Below are positions 1 to 9,765 of a stretch of 64,000 nt of DNA, one piece after another. Positions within the stretch are counted from its first letter, which is position 1, and the number at the start of each line of letters is the position of its first letter. The notes under the pieces are model-generated. The model was given only the letters and a program-made list of their open reading frames with translations, made no database searches and had not been told where the DNA came from. The DNA is from Peromyscus leucopus (lineage: Eukaryota; Chordata; Mammalia; Rodentia; Cricetidae): positions 16,903,678 to 16,967,677 of the forward strand of contig NC_051074.1 in NCBI RefSeq assembly GCF_004664715.2, in the 5' to 3' direction. The position numbers and the translations under genes are program-made.

Positions 1-205
1 CCTGAGGCTTGTGGATTTTACCTCTATCCCATTTTGTGTGTCCAACTCATTCTGCATTTAGCTGGCAACTCCTCTGAGTCTGCCCTTCATTTCTCTCTGT
101 GTCAGGCTACTTTGTCTAATCTCTTCCTGCCCTGCTATTGGCCAATCAGCTCTTTATTAACAATGAGAGCAATGCATATTTACAGTATACAAAGATTGTT
201 CCACA
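1..205 (-). mobile_element. LTR fragment (class II-like), cut by window edge
   Basis: Seen: minus-strand sequence beginning TGTGGAAC at 205 and carrying an inverted CCAAT-type motif (GGCCAATCAG at about 140) with TTTATTAACAATGAGAGCAA next to it. The same arrangement (CCAATCAG, then a T-rich stretch, then CCACA at the edge) recurs in the LTRs at 20.1 kb and 29.2 kb. Inference: the 5' part of a rodent ERV LTR in antisense, truncated by the window start. The exact family cannot be named from sequence alone. Confidence 0.5.
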
Positions 206-412
206 GAATGGAGCTTTACTGGTATTGTGATAACAGGGATAATCAAGTCCATTTTCTTTCTCCAAATGATGTCACGATGATCTTACCCTATCTAGGTGCT
301 GGATATGCAGTCTTAGGATTGGGGTTTACATTGATGTGATTCAATATTAACTTCTTCTTTGGATAATGATTTAATTTTTGCTTGCATGCCCCTGCATATT
401 TGTAGTACATAA

Positions 413-429
413 CTTATTATTATTATTAT

Positions 430-464
<35 letters not shown>

Positions 465-466
465 GC
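413..466. repeat. (TTA)n microsatellite
   Basis: A nearly pure TTA repeat with one CATT interruption near 430, followed by a short GCTGTT run. It sits just upstream of an L1-type 3' fragment and accounts for the poly-isoleucine reading frames on both strands here. Confidence 0.95.
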
Positions 467-489
467 TGTTGCTGTTGTTACCACTTGTA

Positions 490-725
490 CTTTGCAGGAG
501 CCCACAGTTGAAGAGATTTCCTTGATTCTCAGAACAAAATTTGAAGTTTTCAACAGAGTTGAAACTGTTAAAGACCTTGGAGACAAAGTTGAACTGCACA
601 TGTTTTGCACTGTGAGCTAGTTATGAGCCCGTGGGTAACAGGGGAGGAATGTTATGTTTTAATACACTAAATTATGTGGGGACTAAATTGGCATGGGGTT
701 CATGTTGATAATCTTCATTGCCAAA
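490..725 (+). mobile_element. Rodent L1-type 3' terminal fragment (Lx-like)
   Basis: Seen: a GAAACTGTTAAAGACCTTGG motif, then a TTTTGCACTGTGAGCTAGTTATGAGCC segment and GGAATGTTATGTTTTAATA. I recognise this order from old rodent L1 3' ends. No coding capacity. Boundaries are approximate because the copy is diverged. Confidence 0.45.
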
Positions 726-1180
726 AAGGTTGGATTAAAAAATCTTAGATGATTATTGAAGAATATCTTTAGGTGTGCTTGAGAAGGTATTTCCAAAGAC
801 ACTTAATAGAAGGAAATAGGTATAGCATGAATGGTTAACAAATACTAAAATTTGGGGAGACTGTAAAGACTTTAAAGTTTGGCTAGATAACATTCTTGGT
901 TAAAATGAGGACAGGAGGCCATGTTGCTTCGCTATGGACCCTGTGAAGTCATGCTCTTTCTTTTAGAGCAAAGGTTGGCTTTTTTTTTTCTGATTTTGTT
1001 ACTAATAACCCATGTATTGTGGCATTACATATCTTGTGAATACATTTATTTTTCTCCTATGTATTATGAGATAACATTTGGGAACAGAAAAACTAATTAA
1101 ATTTTGTGGTTTTGATATATGTCCTGGGCTATGACGCTTGTTTAGTAAATCTTTGAATATTTAAAAAAAATGAGGACAGA
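726..1180. other. No recognisable feature
   Basis: AT-rich sequence with short A and T runs. I see no SINE, LTR or exon-like pattern and no long frame. Confidence 0.6.
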
Positions 1181-1812
1181 ATTTTTTAATGGGATTCACT
1201 TTATTCAATAACACTTTATTAAGAAGGAACATATGCTAGTACTGCTACATAAATAATGATGACAAAGTATTGAGAGAAACACATCAGACATCATATGTAG
1301 ACAGGAACTTACACTATCCTTTATATAATCAATCTGTAACACTTATACAAAGTTTAATCTTTAATAAGCAATCATTTTTGCATACATTGCCTTTGTTTTT
1401 ACCTTTCTATGCCTTTATTATTTATTTGACTTTAAACAATTCTGCTTGGAAATCTTTATCTCCCAGGCTTATCTCCTGTGCTGTCTTAAGATCTGGCAAT
1501 GCTTGATCATATTCTTTTAAATCTTGCATTCCTTGCACTTTGCAGTGCAGTGCTTTGGTGTTTGATGGGTCCATGTCAAGAGCCTCCAAAGAAATACCAA
1601 TTGCTCCTTGCCAATTTGACATCTTCAATTTACAAGCAACAATACTCAGTAAACAGCTTAAGGATATGGGTTGCAGTCTGGATGTATCAGCTGTCTCAAC
1701 AAAAGCCATTGAATTATCTGCATACCTTAAATCCTTTGCATGCCTTTAGTAGCTATCTTCCAGTTCTGAGATTTTTTTTAAAAGAAAGTATTTAAAATAA
1801 TTTTTAAGTCTT

Positions 1813-1959
1813 GTTTTTTGAGATAGGGTTTCCCTGTGTAGTTTTGGTGTCTGTCTTGGTTCTCACCCTGTAGGCTAGGCTAGCCTGGAACTCACAGAGA
1901 TGTACCTGGCTCTGCATCCCAAGTGCTGGGATTAAAGGCATGCACCACCACTGCCGGAC
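1813..1959 (-). mobile_element. B1 SINE inside the PPID retrocopy
   Basis: Antisense B1: T-rich tail, GAGATAGGGTTTCCCTGTGT, GCCTGGAACTCACAGAGAT, and TGCTGGGATTAAAGGCATGC ending CTGCCGG. It is flanked by the direct repeat AAGTCTT at 1,806-1,812 and 1,960-1,966. The repeat matches the PPID codons for E-D-L, so it is the target-site duplication of an insertion into the pseudogene. Confidence 0.93.
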
Positions 1960-2058
1960 AAGTCTTCAGTTTTTAACAAAATCGTGTCTACATCTTTTAA
2001 ATATGTATCTACATCCTTGAGCTATCCCCAGAGCCAAATTTTGAAGAATATTCCCAGT

Positions 2059-2471
2059 TGTGGGATATTCTGTCTTTCTGTATGCTGTGAATGTGTGTGG
2101 CTCCCATTGGATAATAAATAAAGTTGTTTTAGCCTATGACAAGAAAGTTTACAGCCAGGTGGGAAATCCAAGCAGAGATACAGTGAAGAGAAGGGTGGAG
2201 TCGAGAGAGATGCCAGCTACCACCAAACAAGCAAAAAGTTGCCAGCAGACTGCTAACCCCAGGGTCACAGGGTAACATACAGATTTATAGGAATGGGTTA
2301 ATTTAAGATGAAAGCGCTAGCTAGCAAGAAGCTGAAGTCATTGGCCATACAGTTCACAATTAATACAAGCCTCTGAGTGACTATTTTATAAGTGGCTGTG
2401 GGACCGTGGTTGGGAGACATTTGTCTGGGCTTCTGGTAAGGCAGGACTGGAGAAAATTCGGTCTAGAATTC
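2059..2471 (+). mobile_element. Solo LTR (class II-like) inside the PPID retrocopy
   Basis: Seen: TG start, CATTGGATAATAAATAAAG, ATAGGAATGGGTTAATTTAAGAT, GCTAGCTAGCAAGAAGC and TGACTATTTTATAAGTGG. The same blocks occur in reverse complement in the LTR at 19,779-20,147, so the two belong to related families. Possible 6-bp duplication with one mismatch: CCCAGT at 2,053-2,058 and CACAGT at 2,472-2,477. No internal retroviral sequence adjoins it, so it is a solo LTR. It lies between the PPID codons for the DD and WG residues. Confidence 0.75.
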
Positions 2472-3089
2472 CACAGTCATTTCCATTATCCATTCTCTAC
2501 ATATGGAAATAACCAATAAATTGGCAGGTTTTTCACCATTCATTTCTACATTGTCAAACATTCTTGCCACACTTAGTCCTATAATGACTTGACCAAATAC
2601 CACCTTCCCCACCCCAGTTAAGTGTTGGATCTGTTGTGATACAGAACTAAGAACCATGTGTATTGGGGCCTGTATTTGCCATGCTCAGCAAACTCTCTTG
2701 ATTGCGCTTTTAGTGAAAATTTTCATCTTCAAAATTTTCACGATAAATGCTTCTCCTCCTATCCCATTCTGATTTGAGAAGTCTCTACCATAAATCATAA
2801 AATTTTTAATATTTTGGTGGAAAGGGCATCCTATAAAATGGTTTCCCAAGTTATGGATCCAGTGTCTTTCTCTCTTGTACACAATGCACACATTTTTTTT
2901 TCCAGGAATAATATTTGCAAACAATTCTAAAACAAGTTGACCAATTCACTCCCCACCGAGGTCCAGGTCAAAGAAGACCTGGAGGTTCTTTGGGTTGGAG
3001 GGCTTGGCTGGTGGGAAGAGAGTGAAGTCTCTACTGAAGATTCATTGCAAAGCAGGACCTGAGCACCTAGTGAGGAAGGCAGGGCTCAA

Positions 3090-3600
3090 ACTCTACTGTT
3101 AATTTGTTTCAAAAGGAACACGATTACAACTAAGAAAGAAAGTGATTTTTTAAAGATGCCTTAAAATAATTTAAAGAAAAAATAAAGAAAATCCTTCAAA
3201 AAGAATTCCTATAGTTCCTAAACTACTTTTTAAATATTTTAAACTCAAAATCCATTGACCGCAGAAGAGTCCATATATGATGTAGATTACTCATCCTAGT
3301 TTATAAAAATCAATGTAACTGTCTGCTTTACATAAAAAAAAAATAAAAGTTTGAGTTAAATTGAATCTGGTATGTTCATTGGAAGGAACAGAATCACACT
3401 GAGTTTATTAAAATAGAGGAACCTATCCATTGTATCTCACACAGCTAGAGCATAAGGGGAGTAAGTTCTCATCAAATGACATCAGATTCTCCCTCTCCAA
3501 CCTCTTTTCTCTGCAAGTACCCAGGCTTGTTTCATTTTTGTTTGCCTCTTTTGTCTTTCAACAGCAAAGAGAGTTGTTTCCACTTTACTCAAGAAATATG
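3090..3600. other. No recognisable feature
   Basis: AT-rich sequence with two short A runs. I see no SINE, LTR or exon-like signature. Confidence 0.55.
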
Positions 3601-3960
3601 TTGGTTAATTTTCTGTTACTGTGATAAAACACTATGACCAAAACAGCTCATGGAAGAATGAGATTACTTGGGTCTGAAGTTCCACAGCTGTAAGTGTCCA
3701 TCATGACAAGGAAGAATGACTGCAATCAGCAGGGTTGGTGGCAGGATCAGTAAACTGAGAGGTCACATATTCAATGGCAAGCATAAAGCAGACACCAAAT
3801 TAGATTAGGTAGAATCAATATAATCTCAAAATATGTTCTCTGTGATATAATTCTTCCTGCAAAGCTGCACACTTAAACCTCCCAAAACACTACCACTTAC
3901 TGGGAACCAAGTTAAATTTCCAGGACTACAGTGTACAGTTTACATTCAAAACTGAACATT
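3601..3960 (-). mobile_element. Lx-type L1 3' end, antisense
   Basis: Begins TTTTCTGTTACTGTGATAAA, the reverse complement of the GGTCATGGTGTTTTATCA terminus seen in sense at 34.78-34.80 kb. It continues with a TCATGACAAGGAAGAATGAC segment and a CTCCCAAAACACTACCA-type segment. A 3'-end-only relic without coding sequence. Confidence 0.65.
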
Positions 3961-4980
3961 CCACTCCCAGAACCTGCAGGGTCCTGGGCATTTTTATTTT
4001 TATTTTTATTTTTTAAAAAAGCATTTTCTTCATTTTTGAACGAACACTCCCAAAGTCTTGGCATTAACACTTTAAAAGTTCGAAGTCCTGAAGTCTCTTC
4101 TGTGACTCAAGACAATCTTTTAAATGTAACACTGCAAAAATCAAAAAGCAAATTTCATGCTTATAGCATCTAATGGCACAGTTTGTGCATTACCATTTCA
4201 AAGGAATAAGAGTATGGTGAAGAAATACTGGACCAAAGCAATGCTGAAAACCAGCAGATCAAACTCGAGTTCTGAAGGTCCATGTCGAGTGTCTAGGGCT
4301 AATTTTTACAGGACTTAGAAGGCTCGGCCCCAAAGTTCTGCTGCCTGCAACAGAAAATCTCTTTTGACCTGGCTCTATATCCTACATGAGGCTCTAGGTG
4401 AGTGATTTCCTCAGGGCACTTTTCTTTTGGTCCCAGGGCAAAGGCAGTCTCTCCTTAGTGACTCAATTCTCTTCTCTTGAAACACATGCCATGGCTCTAA
4501 CATAAAATTTCCTAGTGCTCCTTTTTTTCCCCTCCAAATGTACAATTTGTGTGTCTTTCTGCCTATTTTCTTTTTAACAATGTAGACATGAATCTACATC
4601 ATCAGTAACAACCACGTGAGAAAATCAACAGTATATTAGCTTCAGATTTCCTCCACTAAGAAACTAGCCCATTATATTTTAATTTATCCTCTGGCAAGTT
4701 CTTTGGACAAAGGCAGAAGGCAACTATATTCTTTCCTAGACCATCACAAGAATGGCCTCTGGCCCTGCTACTGTTGAAGGTCTTACTTTCCTCTGAAACC
4801 TTTTGGGCTGGGCCTCGGCAGACTGTTTTGCTCTTGGTACTACTGTCTTAGGATGCTACTATGGTGGTTCTTTAAGCTCTGCATAGAGCTTTACGCTTCT
4901 TTTCTAGTCCAAGGTCTCAAAGTCCTCTGTGTTCCTCCCTAAAACAGAATGGTCAGATTTTTCATAACAAGAGACTGCTC
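3961..4980 (-). repeat. Old dispersed repeat, probably antisense L1 3' region
   Basis: Continues without a clear boundary from the flanking L1-type end. Seen: a GAAGGTCCATGTCGAGTGTC segment, CCCCAAAGTTCTGCTGCCTGC, and TCTTTTGACCTGGCTC. I recognise this as a widespread rodent repeat, but I am unsure whether it is an L1 3'UTR or a separate medium-reiteration element. No coding sequence. Confidence 0.4.
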
Positions 4981-4994
4981 TCTGATATCAACAT

Positions 4995-5340
4995 CTGTAT
5001 CAGTGATGTTTTTGTTGTTGGGATACCTGAACAAGGAAGAGTTTATTCGGACTTAGAGTTCTATAGGGTTAAGAGTCTATCATGGAGGTGAGGCACAGCA
5101 CCATACTGCAGGCATTGTGGTAGGAACAGGCAGGTTTCAGATCATACCTTCAAACACAAAAATGTAGCATAGGTAAATAACTCCAAATGTGTGAGGGGGT
5201 ATGAACTCTCCAAACCTGTTCCCCATGATGTTCTCCCTATAACCTCCTCAAACAGTACCAGTAACTGGGGACCAAGTGTTCATACATGAGCATATGGGCG
5301 TCTTCTCTCAATCAAACATTCACAGGGAGACATTATTGAT
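4995..5340 (-). mobile_element. Lx-type L1 3' end, antisense (second copy)
   Basis: Seen: GGACTTAGAGTTCTATAGGG, GTCTATCATGGAGGTGAGGC, CATGATGTTCTCCC and AACTGGGGACCAAGTGTTCA with CATGAGCATATGGG. These are the usual blocks of an antisense rodent L1 3' end. It lies in the same orientation as the copy at 3.6 kb but is a different subfamily. Confidence 0.65.
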
Positions 5341-5344
5341 TTCA

Positions 5345-6450
5345 TCTTCTAAGCTGGTATTGCCCCACTCACTTTTATTTTCCTGATTCCCAGTGATCTG
5401 AATGATGTTCCTGTTCTGTACCAACTAGTCTTTTTCCATTAAAAGCAGAATCCTATTTAGTTTAGTTGTGTTTTCCTATGTTCAATATTTTCTGGAAGAC
5501 CCCAGAGAACGTTGTGGTACTGTGGTATGGTACAGGATTTCAAAGAGTCCCTGACTACCCAATTAAGCAAGCACAGTAGAAATAGCAAAGTATGGAATAG
5601 TTTTGTGATAGCCAAGTATATATCTACAGCGAGCCAGTCAAGGCAAGAATGATTTGGGACATTCAAACAAGAAAGAGTGAAAGGTAAAAATGAAAAGTAA
5701 AAAGCAAAGGGAATCGAAAGTTAACATGTAGCCTCTCATATGCATATATCAATGGAAGATATTTCACCATAGCAAATGGCACTAGTGTTATCACAACACA
5801 CACGGTGATACTGACCAAAAACCTGATATTCTCATTCAAAAACAAAGTCAATTGATCATTACAAATTTTCATTGTATCATAGAGAATTTAAATTATATTC
5901 TGGCAAAAAAAAGTAAAAGGAAAATTGATTTTTCTTTTTATTACCTTTCAAATGATAAGTGAAAGACACTAAATAAAAACAGGCAACATAAAATATATGA
6001 TTTAGATGCAGGTCTCAAAACAGTGTCAGAGCATCCTCTGCATAATATTAGCATAACTTCCATTCCCCTGCAAGCTTCCAGCTGCAAGTAGACCCCGGTG
6101 TCCTTATCTTTATTTCCAATAGAGGAAAAAGCTGGCTAATCTTTCTGAACAATTAGGTGCATTGAAAAGTATCAGATTCCTCCTGCCAGAAAATTTATCT
6201 TTTCAGGTTATCTAGTTAATTTAAAGCCTATCATGAACTATAAGAATTAGAGAACTCTCTGGGTTGTCTTTGAGGATACATAAATGTAATGGTCCAACAA
6301 TTGGATAAGCTGTGAAATAAACCACATTGGCCTTATAACAATTAGCCCAGGCAAAGAAAAGAGGGGTGTAATCTGTGAAGCCTGGCTAAGTAGCATCAGA
6401 CTCATTTTCCCACTTAAGACCTGCCAGCCTTAATGTGGGAGATATCCTAA
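5345..6450. other. No recognisable feature
   Basis: Mixed-composition unique sequence. The short frames near 5.5-5.9 kb have no similarity I can name and no repeat boundaries. Nothing exon-like is supported. Confidence 0.5.
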
Positions 6451-6469
6451 GGTATTAGTCCAATTATTC

Positions 6470-6640
6470 TACAGCACCAATCCTCGGTCCAATTATCCCA
6501 GAGACCTGGATCCCAAAAAACTGAATGCATCCCAAGTATCTTGAGGGCTTACAAAACAGCTTACCGAGAGCCACCCTGGATATTCAGATTCTAACAAGCT
6601 CCCAAGCGATGCAATACTGCTGACTTGGCTCTATATTTTG
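6470..6640 (+). mobile_element. MER5-like hAT-Charlie fossil
   Basis: Seen: CCTGGATCCC, CAGATTCTAACAAGCTCCCA and GCGATGCAATACTGCTG. This block order is typical of the MER5 group of non-autonomous hAT transposons. Terminal inverted repeats are not readable, so the call rests on the core alone. Confidence 0.42.
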
Positions 6641-7245
6641 AAAAAAGTATGAAGCAAAGATGTGATTGTGTTCAAATCTTAAAATATTTGATTTTCAAGA
6701 TTTAAACTCTATGCTATACTTTTCTATATGCAAAGAACCATATAGGGATTATTAAAATTACCATAATAATAAACAATGGAATAGGGATATTATTTCAGAA
6801 TAGAAATTAAGTGTAAAGTACATTGTATTAATGTGGAGAATGCTAATTCACTATTATTTTAGTAAGTAGAGTTGATATATAGAAATACTAATTCATACAA
6901 AATGTTATTCTTTATGGATTATATTGCAAATCACATTAGAAAACATCAGCTTCTTGACACCACCCTCACATGTTAAATATGCAGATCACCTCTGGACTGC
7001 AGAATTTCTTTGATTTACAATCAAGTGACTCTTTTGTAGAAAGTTATCTGAATGTACTGTGGTGCATATTGTCCTCAAACAGCACAGTGTATAAGAAAGA
7101 GACAGGTTAAGTGATAGTTTTACTAGAAAGAAATATGGACAATAAATATCTTGTCTAACGTTTTAATTAATTTTATTTAATTTTAAAATAGTAACTGCAT
7201 TCTTTGGACTTTGATGTCTCCTCAGAATACCTTAAAATACAAAGG
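6641..7245. other. No recognisable feature
   Basis: AT-rich sequence with no repeat, exon or structured element that I can support. Confidence 0.5.
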
Positions 7246-7398
7246 AAGGGCTGGAGACATGGCTCAGTGGTGAACACTTCTTGCTGCTCTCACAGAGAAC
7301 CAGAATTTAGTTTACGACATTTGAGATAGTTCATAGCCTCTTATAACTCTAGTTCCAAGAGATCTGACATCCTCTTCTAATTTCCTCAATCACCGGAG

Positions 7399-7404
<6 letters not shown>
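7246..7404 (+). mobile_element. B2 SINE
   Basis: Starts GGGCTGGAGACATGGCTCAG (the tRNA-derived head with its A box), then ACACTTCTTGCTGCTCT, TAACTCTAGTTCCAAGAGAT and CTGACATCCTCTTCT. It runs into a (CT)n tract. Moderately diverged from the B2 consensus. Confidence 0.82.
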
Positions 7405-7445
<41 letters not shown>

Positions 7446-7448
7446 CTC
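7405..7448. repeat. (CT)n microsatellite
   Basis: Pure CT dinucleotides with a single CC break near 7,441, directly 3' of the B2 element. Confidence 0.95.
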
Positions 7449-7651
7449 ATACACATACACACATTTTAAAAGTATTAGATATACAAATGAAAGCAACACT
7501 CATCGTATTCAATGGTATAAATAAGAGCAATCAAAGGTGTACTGTTCTTTAGTTATTGGTACTTCTATCAGTATCAATGTTTTGCCTGTGTGTATGGGAA
7601 GTTAAGATAGAAAACATCTCTCCCAAAACTGATAATCAGCAAAGGTGATTT

Positions 7652-7656
7652 TAAAA

Positions 7657-7722
<66 letters not shown>
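7652..7722. repeat. (A)n(TA)n microsatellite
   Basis: An A run of 13 followed by a pure TA array of roughly 28 units. It lies 95 bp from the (AC)n tract. Confidence 0.96.
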
Positions 7723-7723
<1 letters not shown>

Positions 7724-7811
7724 CTATATATTTCTTCCTATGTACTGAAATACTCATATACTTTCCTAATATGGGAAGACATGAATAAACAAAGTGCATA
7801 TACATGTGTGT

Positions 7812-7814
<3 letters not shown>

Positions 7815-7859
<45 letters not shown>
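7815..7859. repeat. (AC)n microsatellite
   Basis: Pure AC dinucleotides, about 22 units, ending about 58 bp before the 5' end of the L1 element. Confidence 0.96.
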
Positions 7860-7864
<5 letters not shown>

Positions 7865-7900
7865 CAAACAGAGCAGAGCAGCTTCAAATAGGAACTTTTT

Positions 7901-7916
7901 AAAAAAATTTTCTCTT
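7901..7916. repeat. L1 target-site duplication, 5' copy
   Basis: AAAAAAATTTTCTCTT. It pairs with 14,561-14,574 apart from homopolymer length differences. Confidence 0.75.
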
Positions 7917-8500
7917 GCTCCCATCCTGCCCCCGACTTCCCTTCTGGACCAGAGGTGAGTATCCGGGCCCAACCCGGACCCCATCCCTAGGCACCAGCCA
8001 CTCCGTGAAGACCTGCCCAACTTGGCCCCAGGTTCTGGCCACCAGGCAGGTCCCCTTCTAGCCCCACTGGAAGGGATACCCTTTTCCAAGCCCCCGCCCC
8101 ATAGCCCCTGCAATCTCTGTGCCCTGCCCCCATGCGTACCTGCCCGAGACCCCAGCCACTTCCTGAGACTTAGAGACCAGCCCCCAGCTCCCATCCTGCC
8201 CCCGACTTCCCTTCTGGACCAGAGGTGAGTATCCGGGCCCAACCTGGACCCCATCCCTGGGCACCAGCCACTCTGGGAAGACCTGCCCAACTTAGCCCCA
8301 GGTTCTGGCCACCGGGCAGGTCCCCTTCTAGTCCCACTGGGAGGGATCCCCTTCTCCAAGCCCCCCGGCAGCCCCTGTAATCTCCACGCCCCACCACCAC
8401 ACCCATCTGCCCGAGACCCTAGCCACCTCCTGAGACTCAGAGACCGGCCCCCAGCTCCCATCCTGCTCCCGACTTCCCTTCTGGACCAGAGACTTCTGGT
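7917..8500 (+). promoter_or_regulatory. L1 5'UTR tandem monomers (promoter region)
   Basis: Two complete GC-rich units start with CTCCCATCCTGCC at about 7,918 and 8,188, and a third partial unit starts at 8,455. The spacings are 270 and 267 bp. Rodent L1 monomers act as internal promoters, so their tandem number influences transcription (family knowledge). Each unit contains the CCCGACTTCCCTTCTGGACC block and a GGTCCCCTTCTAG segment. The sequence differs from the mouse A, F and Tf monomers as I know them, which is consistent with another rodent lineage. The third unit breaks off after the GGACCAGAG block and passes into short TCTGGACAAGAG-type repeats before ORF1. Confidence 0.88.
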
Positions 8501-8642
8501 CCAGATAAGAGTTTCCATCCTGCCCCAGAGTTCCCATTTGGACAAGAGAACTCCCATCTGGACAAGAGAGAGAGACTTCCTGAATCTGTTAGCTCTTTTT
8601 GAAACAAGTACACTGATAAGACCAAGAAGGAACCACAAGGAG

Positions 8643-9760
8643 ATGGGCAGACATCAATGCAGAAGTACATACAACAAAATGAAGAGCAATACAGCATCAC
8701 CAGAACCTAGCCTGCCTCCAACATCTAGACCTGAACATCAAAAATTGGAAGAAGCAGAAGAAAGTAGCCTTATGAGTAACATCATGAAGAAGGTAGAGGC
8801 TTGTGTAGAGGAAAAGACAAGAAAATTGGAGGAACACTGTAAACAACTAGAGGAAAGGGCAAACAAATTAGAAGAAAACAATAAAGCCCTGCAAGAAAAC
8901 AATAAAGTCCTGCAATAAAACAATAAAGTACTGGAAGAAAACAATAAAGTACTGAAAGAAAATTATGAAAAAGCAATGAAACAAAGGAAACAGTCCAAGA
9001 CCTGAAAAGGGAAATTGAAAAAATAAAGAAGACACAAACAGAGGGAATGCTGGAAATAGAAAACCTGAGTAAAAGATCGGGAACTTCAGATGCAAGTATA
9101 ACCAACAGAATGCAAGAGATGGAAGAGAGGATTTCTGGCATTGAAGATACAGTAGAAGAAATAGTTTCATCAGTCGAAGGAAACACTAAAACCAACAAAG
9201 TCATGAACCAAACTGTCCAAGAAATTTGGGACACCATGAAAAGACCAAACCTACGAATTATAGGGATAGAAGAAGGTGAAGAATACCAACTCAAAGGCAC
9301 AGAAAATATATTCAACAAAATTATAGAAGAAAACTTTCCCAACTTAAAGAAGGAAATGCCTATGAAGATACAAGAAGCCTATAGAACACCAAACAGACTA
9401 GACCCCCCAAAAAAGTCCCCTCGACACATAATAATTAAACAACTAAATGTACAGAATAAAGAAAGAATATTAAGAGTAGCCAAGGAAAAAGGCCAGGTGA
9501 CCTATAAAGGTAAACCCATCAGAATAACACTAATATACCCAGCAAAACTTTCAATCATCATTGACGGAAGGAACAAGACATTCGAAGACAAAGCCAGATT
9601 TAAACAATACCTATCCACAAACCCAGTCCTACAGAAAGCACTAGAAGGAAAATTCCAACCGAGGGAAGTCAGATACACACTTGAAAACACAGGCAATAGA
9701 TATAGCCACAACAGTAAACCCCAAAGAAGAGAAGTACACACACACTACCAACAAAAATAA
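8643..9760 (+). pseudogene. L1 ORF1, broken (stop, frameshift, in-frame deletion)
   Basis: ORF1p is a trimeric coiled-coil RNA chaperone that packages L1 RNA. ATG at 8,643 opens MGRHQCRSTYNK and then a coiled coil. Four tandem 21-bp heptad units (E-N-N-K-x-L-x) lie at 8,874-8,957. The first codon of the third unit is TAA (8,916-8,918) in place of GAA, ending the frame after 91 residues. A one-base loss near 8,976-8,981 then shifts the frame. The downstream frame stays open to 9,760 and holds the RRM region (MKRPNLRIIGIEEGEE, about 9,236) and C-terminal domain (KGQVTYKGKPIRIT). Between RIT and the YPAKLSI segment (about 9,527-9,535) roughly 30 residues of the conserved C-terminal domain are missing without a frame change. 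The stop codon lies 5 bases before the ORF2 ATG. Confidence 0.93.
8874..8957 (+). repeat. Four tandem 21-bp heptad units in L1 ORF1
   Basis: Units at 8,874-8,894, 8,895-8,915, 8,916-8,936 and 8,937-8,957, each reading (GAA/TAA) AAC AAT AAA G(C/T)N CTG NAA. Each encodes exactly one coiled-coil heptad. Mouse L1 ORF1 is known to vary in length in this part of the coiled coil; this array looks like the same kind of variation in another lineage. Confidence 0.93.
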
Positions 9761-9765
9761 CAGGG

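Larger units (their letters stand above)
1185..3031 (-). pseudogene. PPID: Processed pseudogene of PPID (cyclophilin 40), with B1 and LTR insertions
   Basis: The parent is a peptidyl-prolyl isomerase with an N-terminal cyclophilin domain and C-terminal TPRs that binds Hsp90. Seen on the minus strand: PSNPKN near the start (about 3,010), VFFDLDLGGE followed by a stop, then CPFHQNIKNFMI and DFSNQNGIGGE (2,760-2,840), VVFGQVIIGL and NGEKPA (2,500-2,610), then, beyond an insertion, an SGDS segment (2,030), KSQNWK (about 1,765), ACKLKMSNWQGAI and LDMDPSNTKAL (TPR, 1,530-1,650), and KEYDQALPDLKTAQ (1,450-1,500). No introns interrupt it, and an AATAAA-type signal near 1,200-1,225 precedes a short A run, so this is a retrocopy. 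It has a start-codon loss, several frameshifts and stops (one directly after GGE), and two insertions: an LTR at 2,059-2,471 and a B1 at 1,813-1,959. It cannot encode a functional protein. Confidence 0.9.

Noticed and set aside
378..620. Overlapping 80-codon frames on both strands with long isoleucine runs
   Set aside because: Produced by the (TTA)n microsatellite.
7602..7856. Minus-strand frame with C-V and Y-I repeats
   Set aside because: Translation of (AC)n and (TA)n microsatellites; no gene.
8782..9342. Minus-strand 186-codon frame opposite L1 ORF1
   Set aside because: Antisense shadow of the A-rich ORF1 coding strand; hydrophobic codons follow from that composition and no homolog is recognised.
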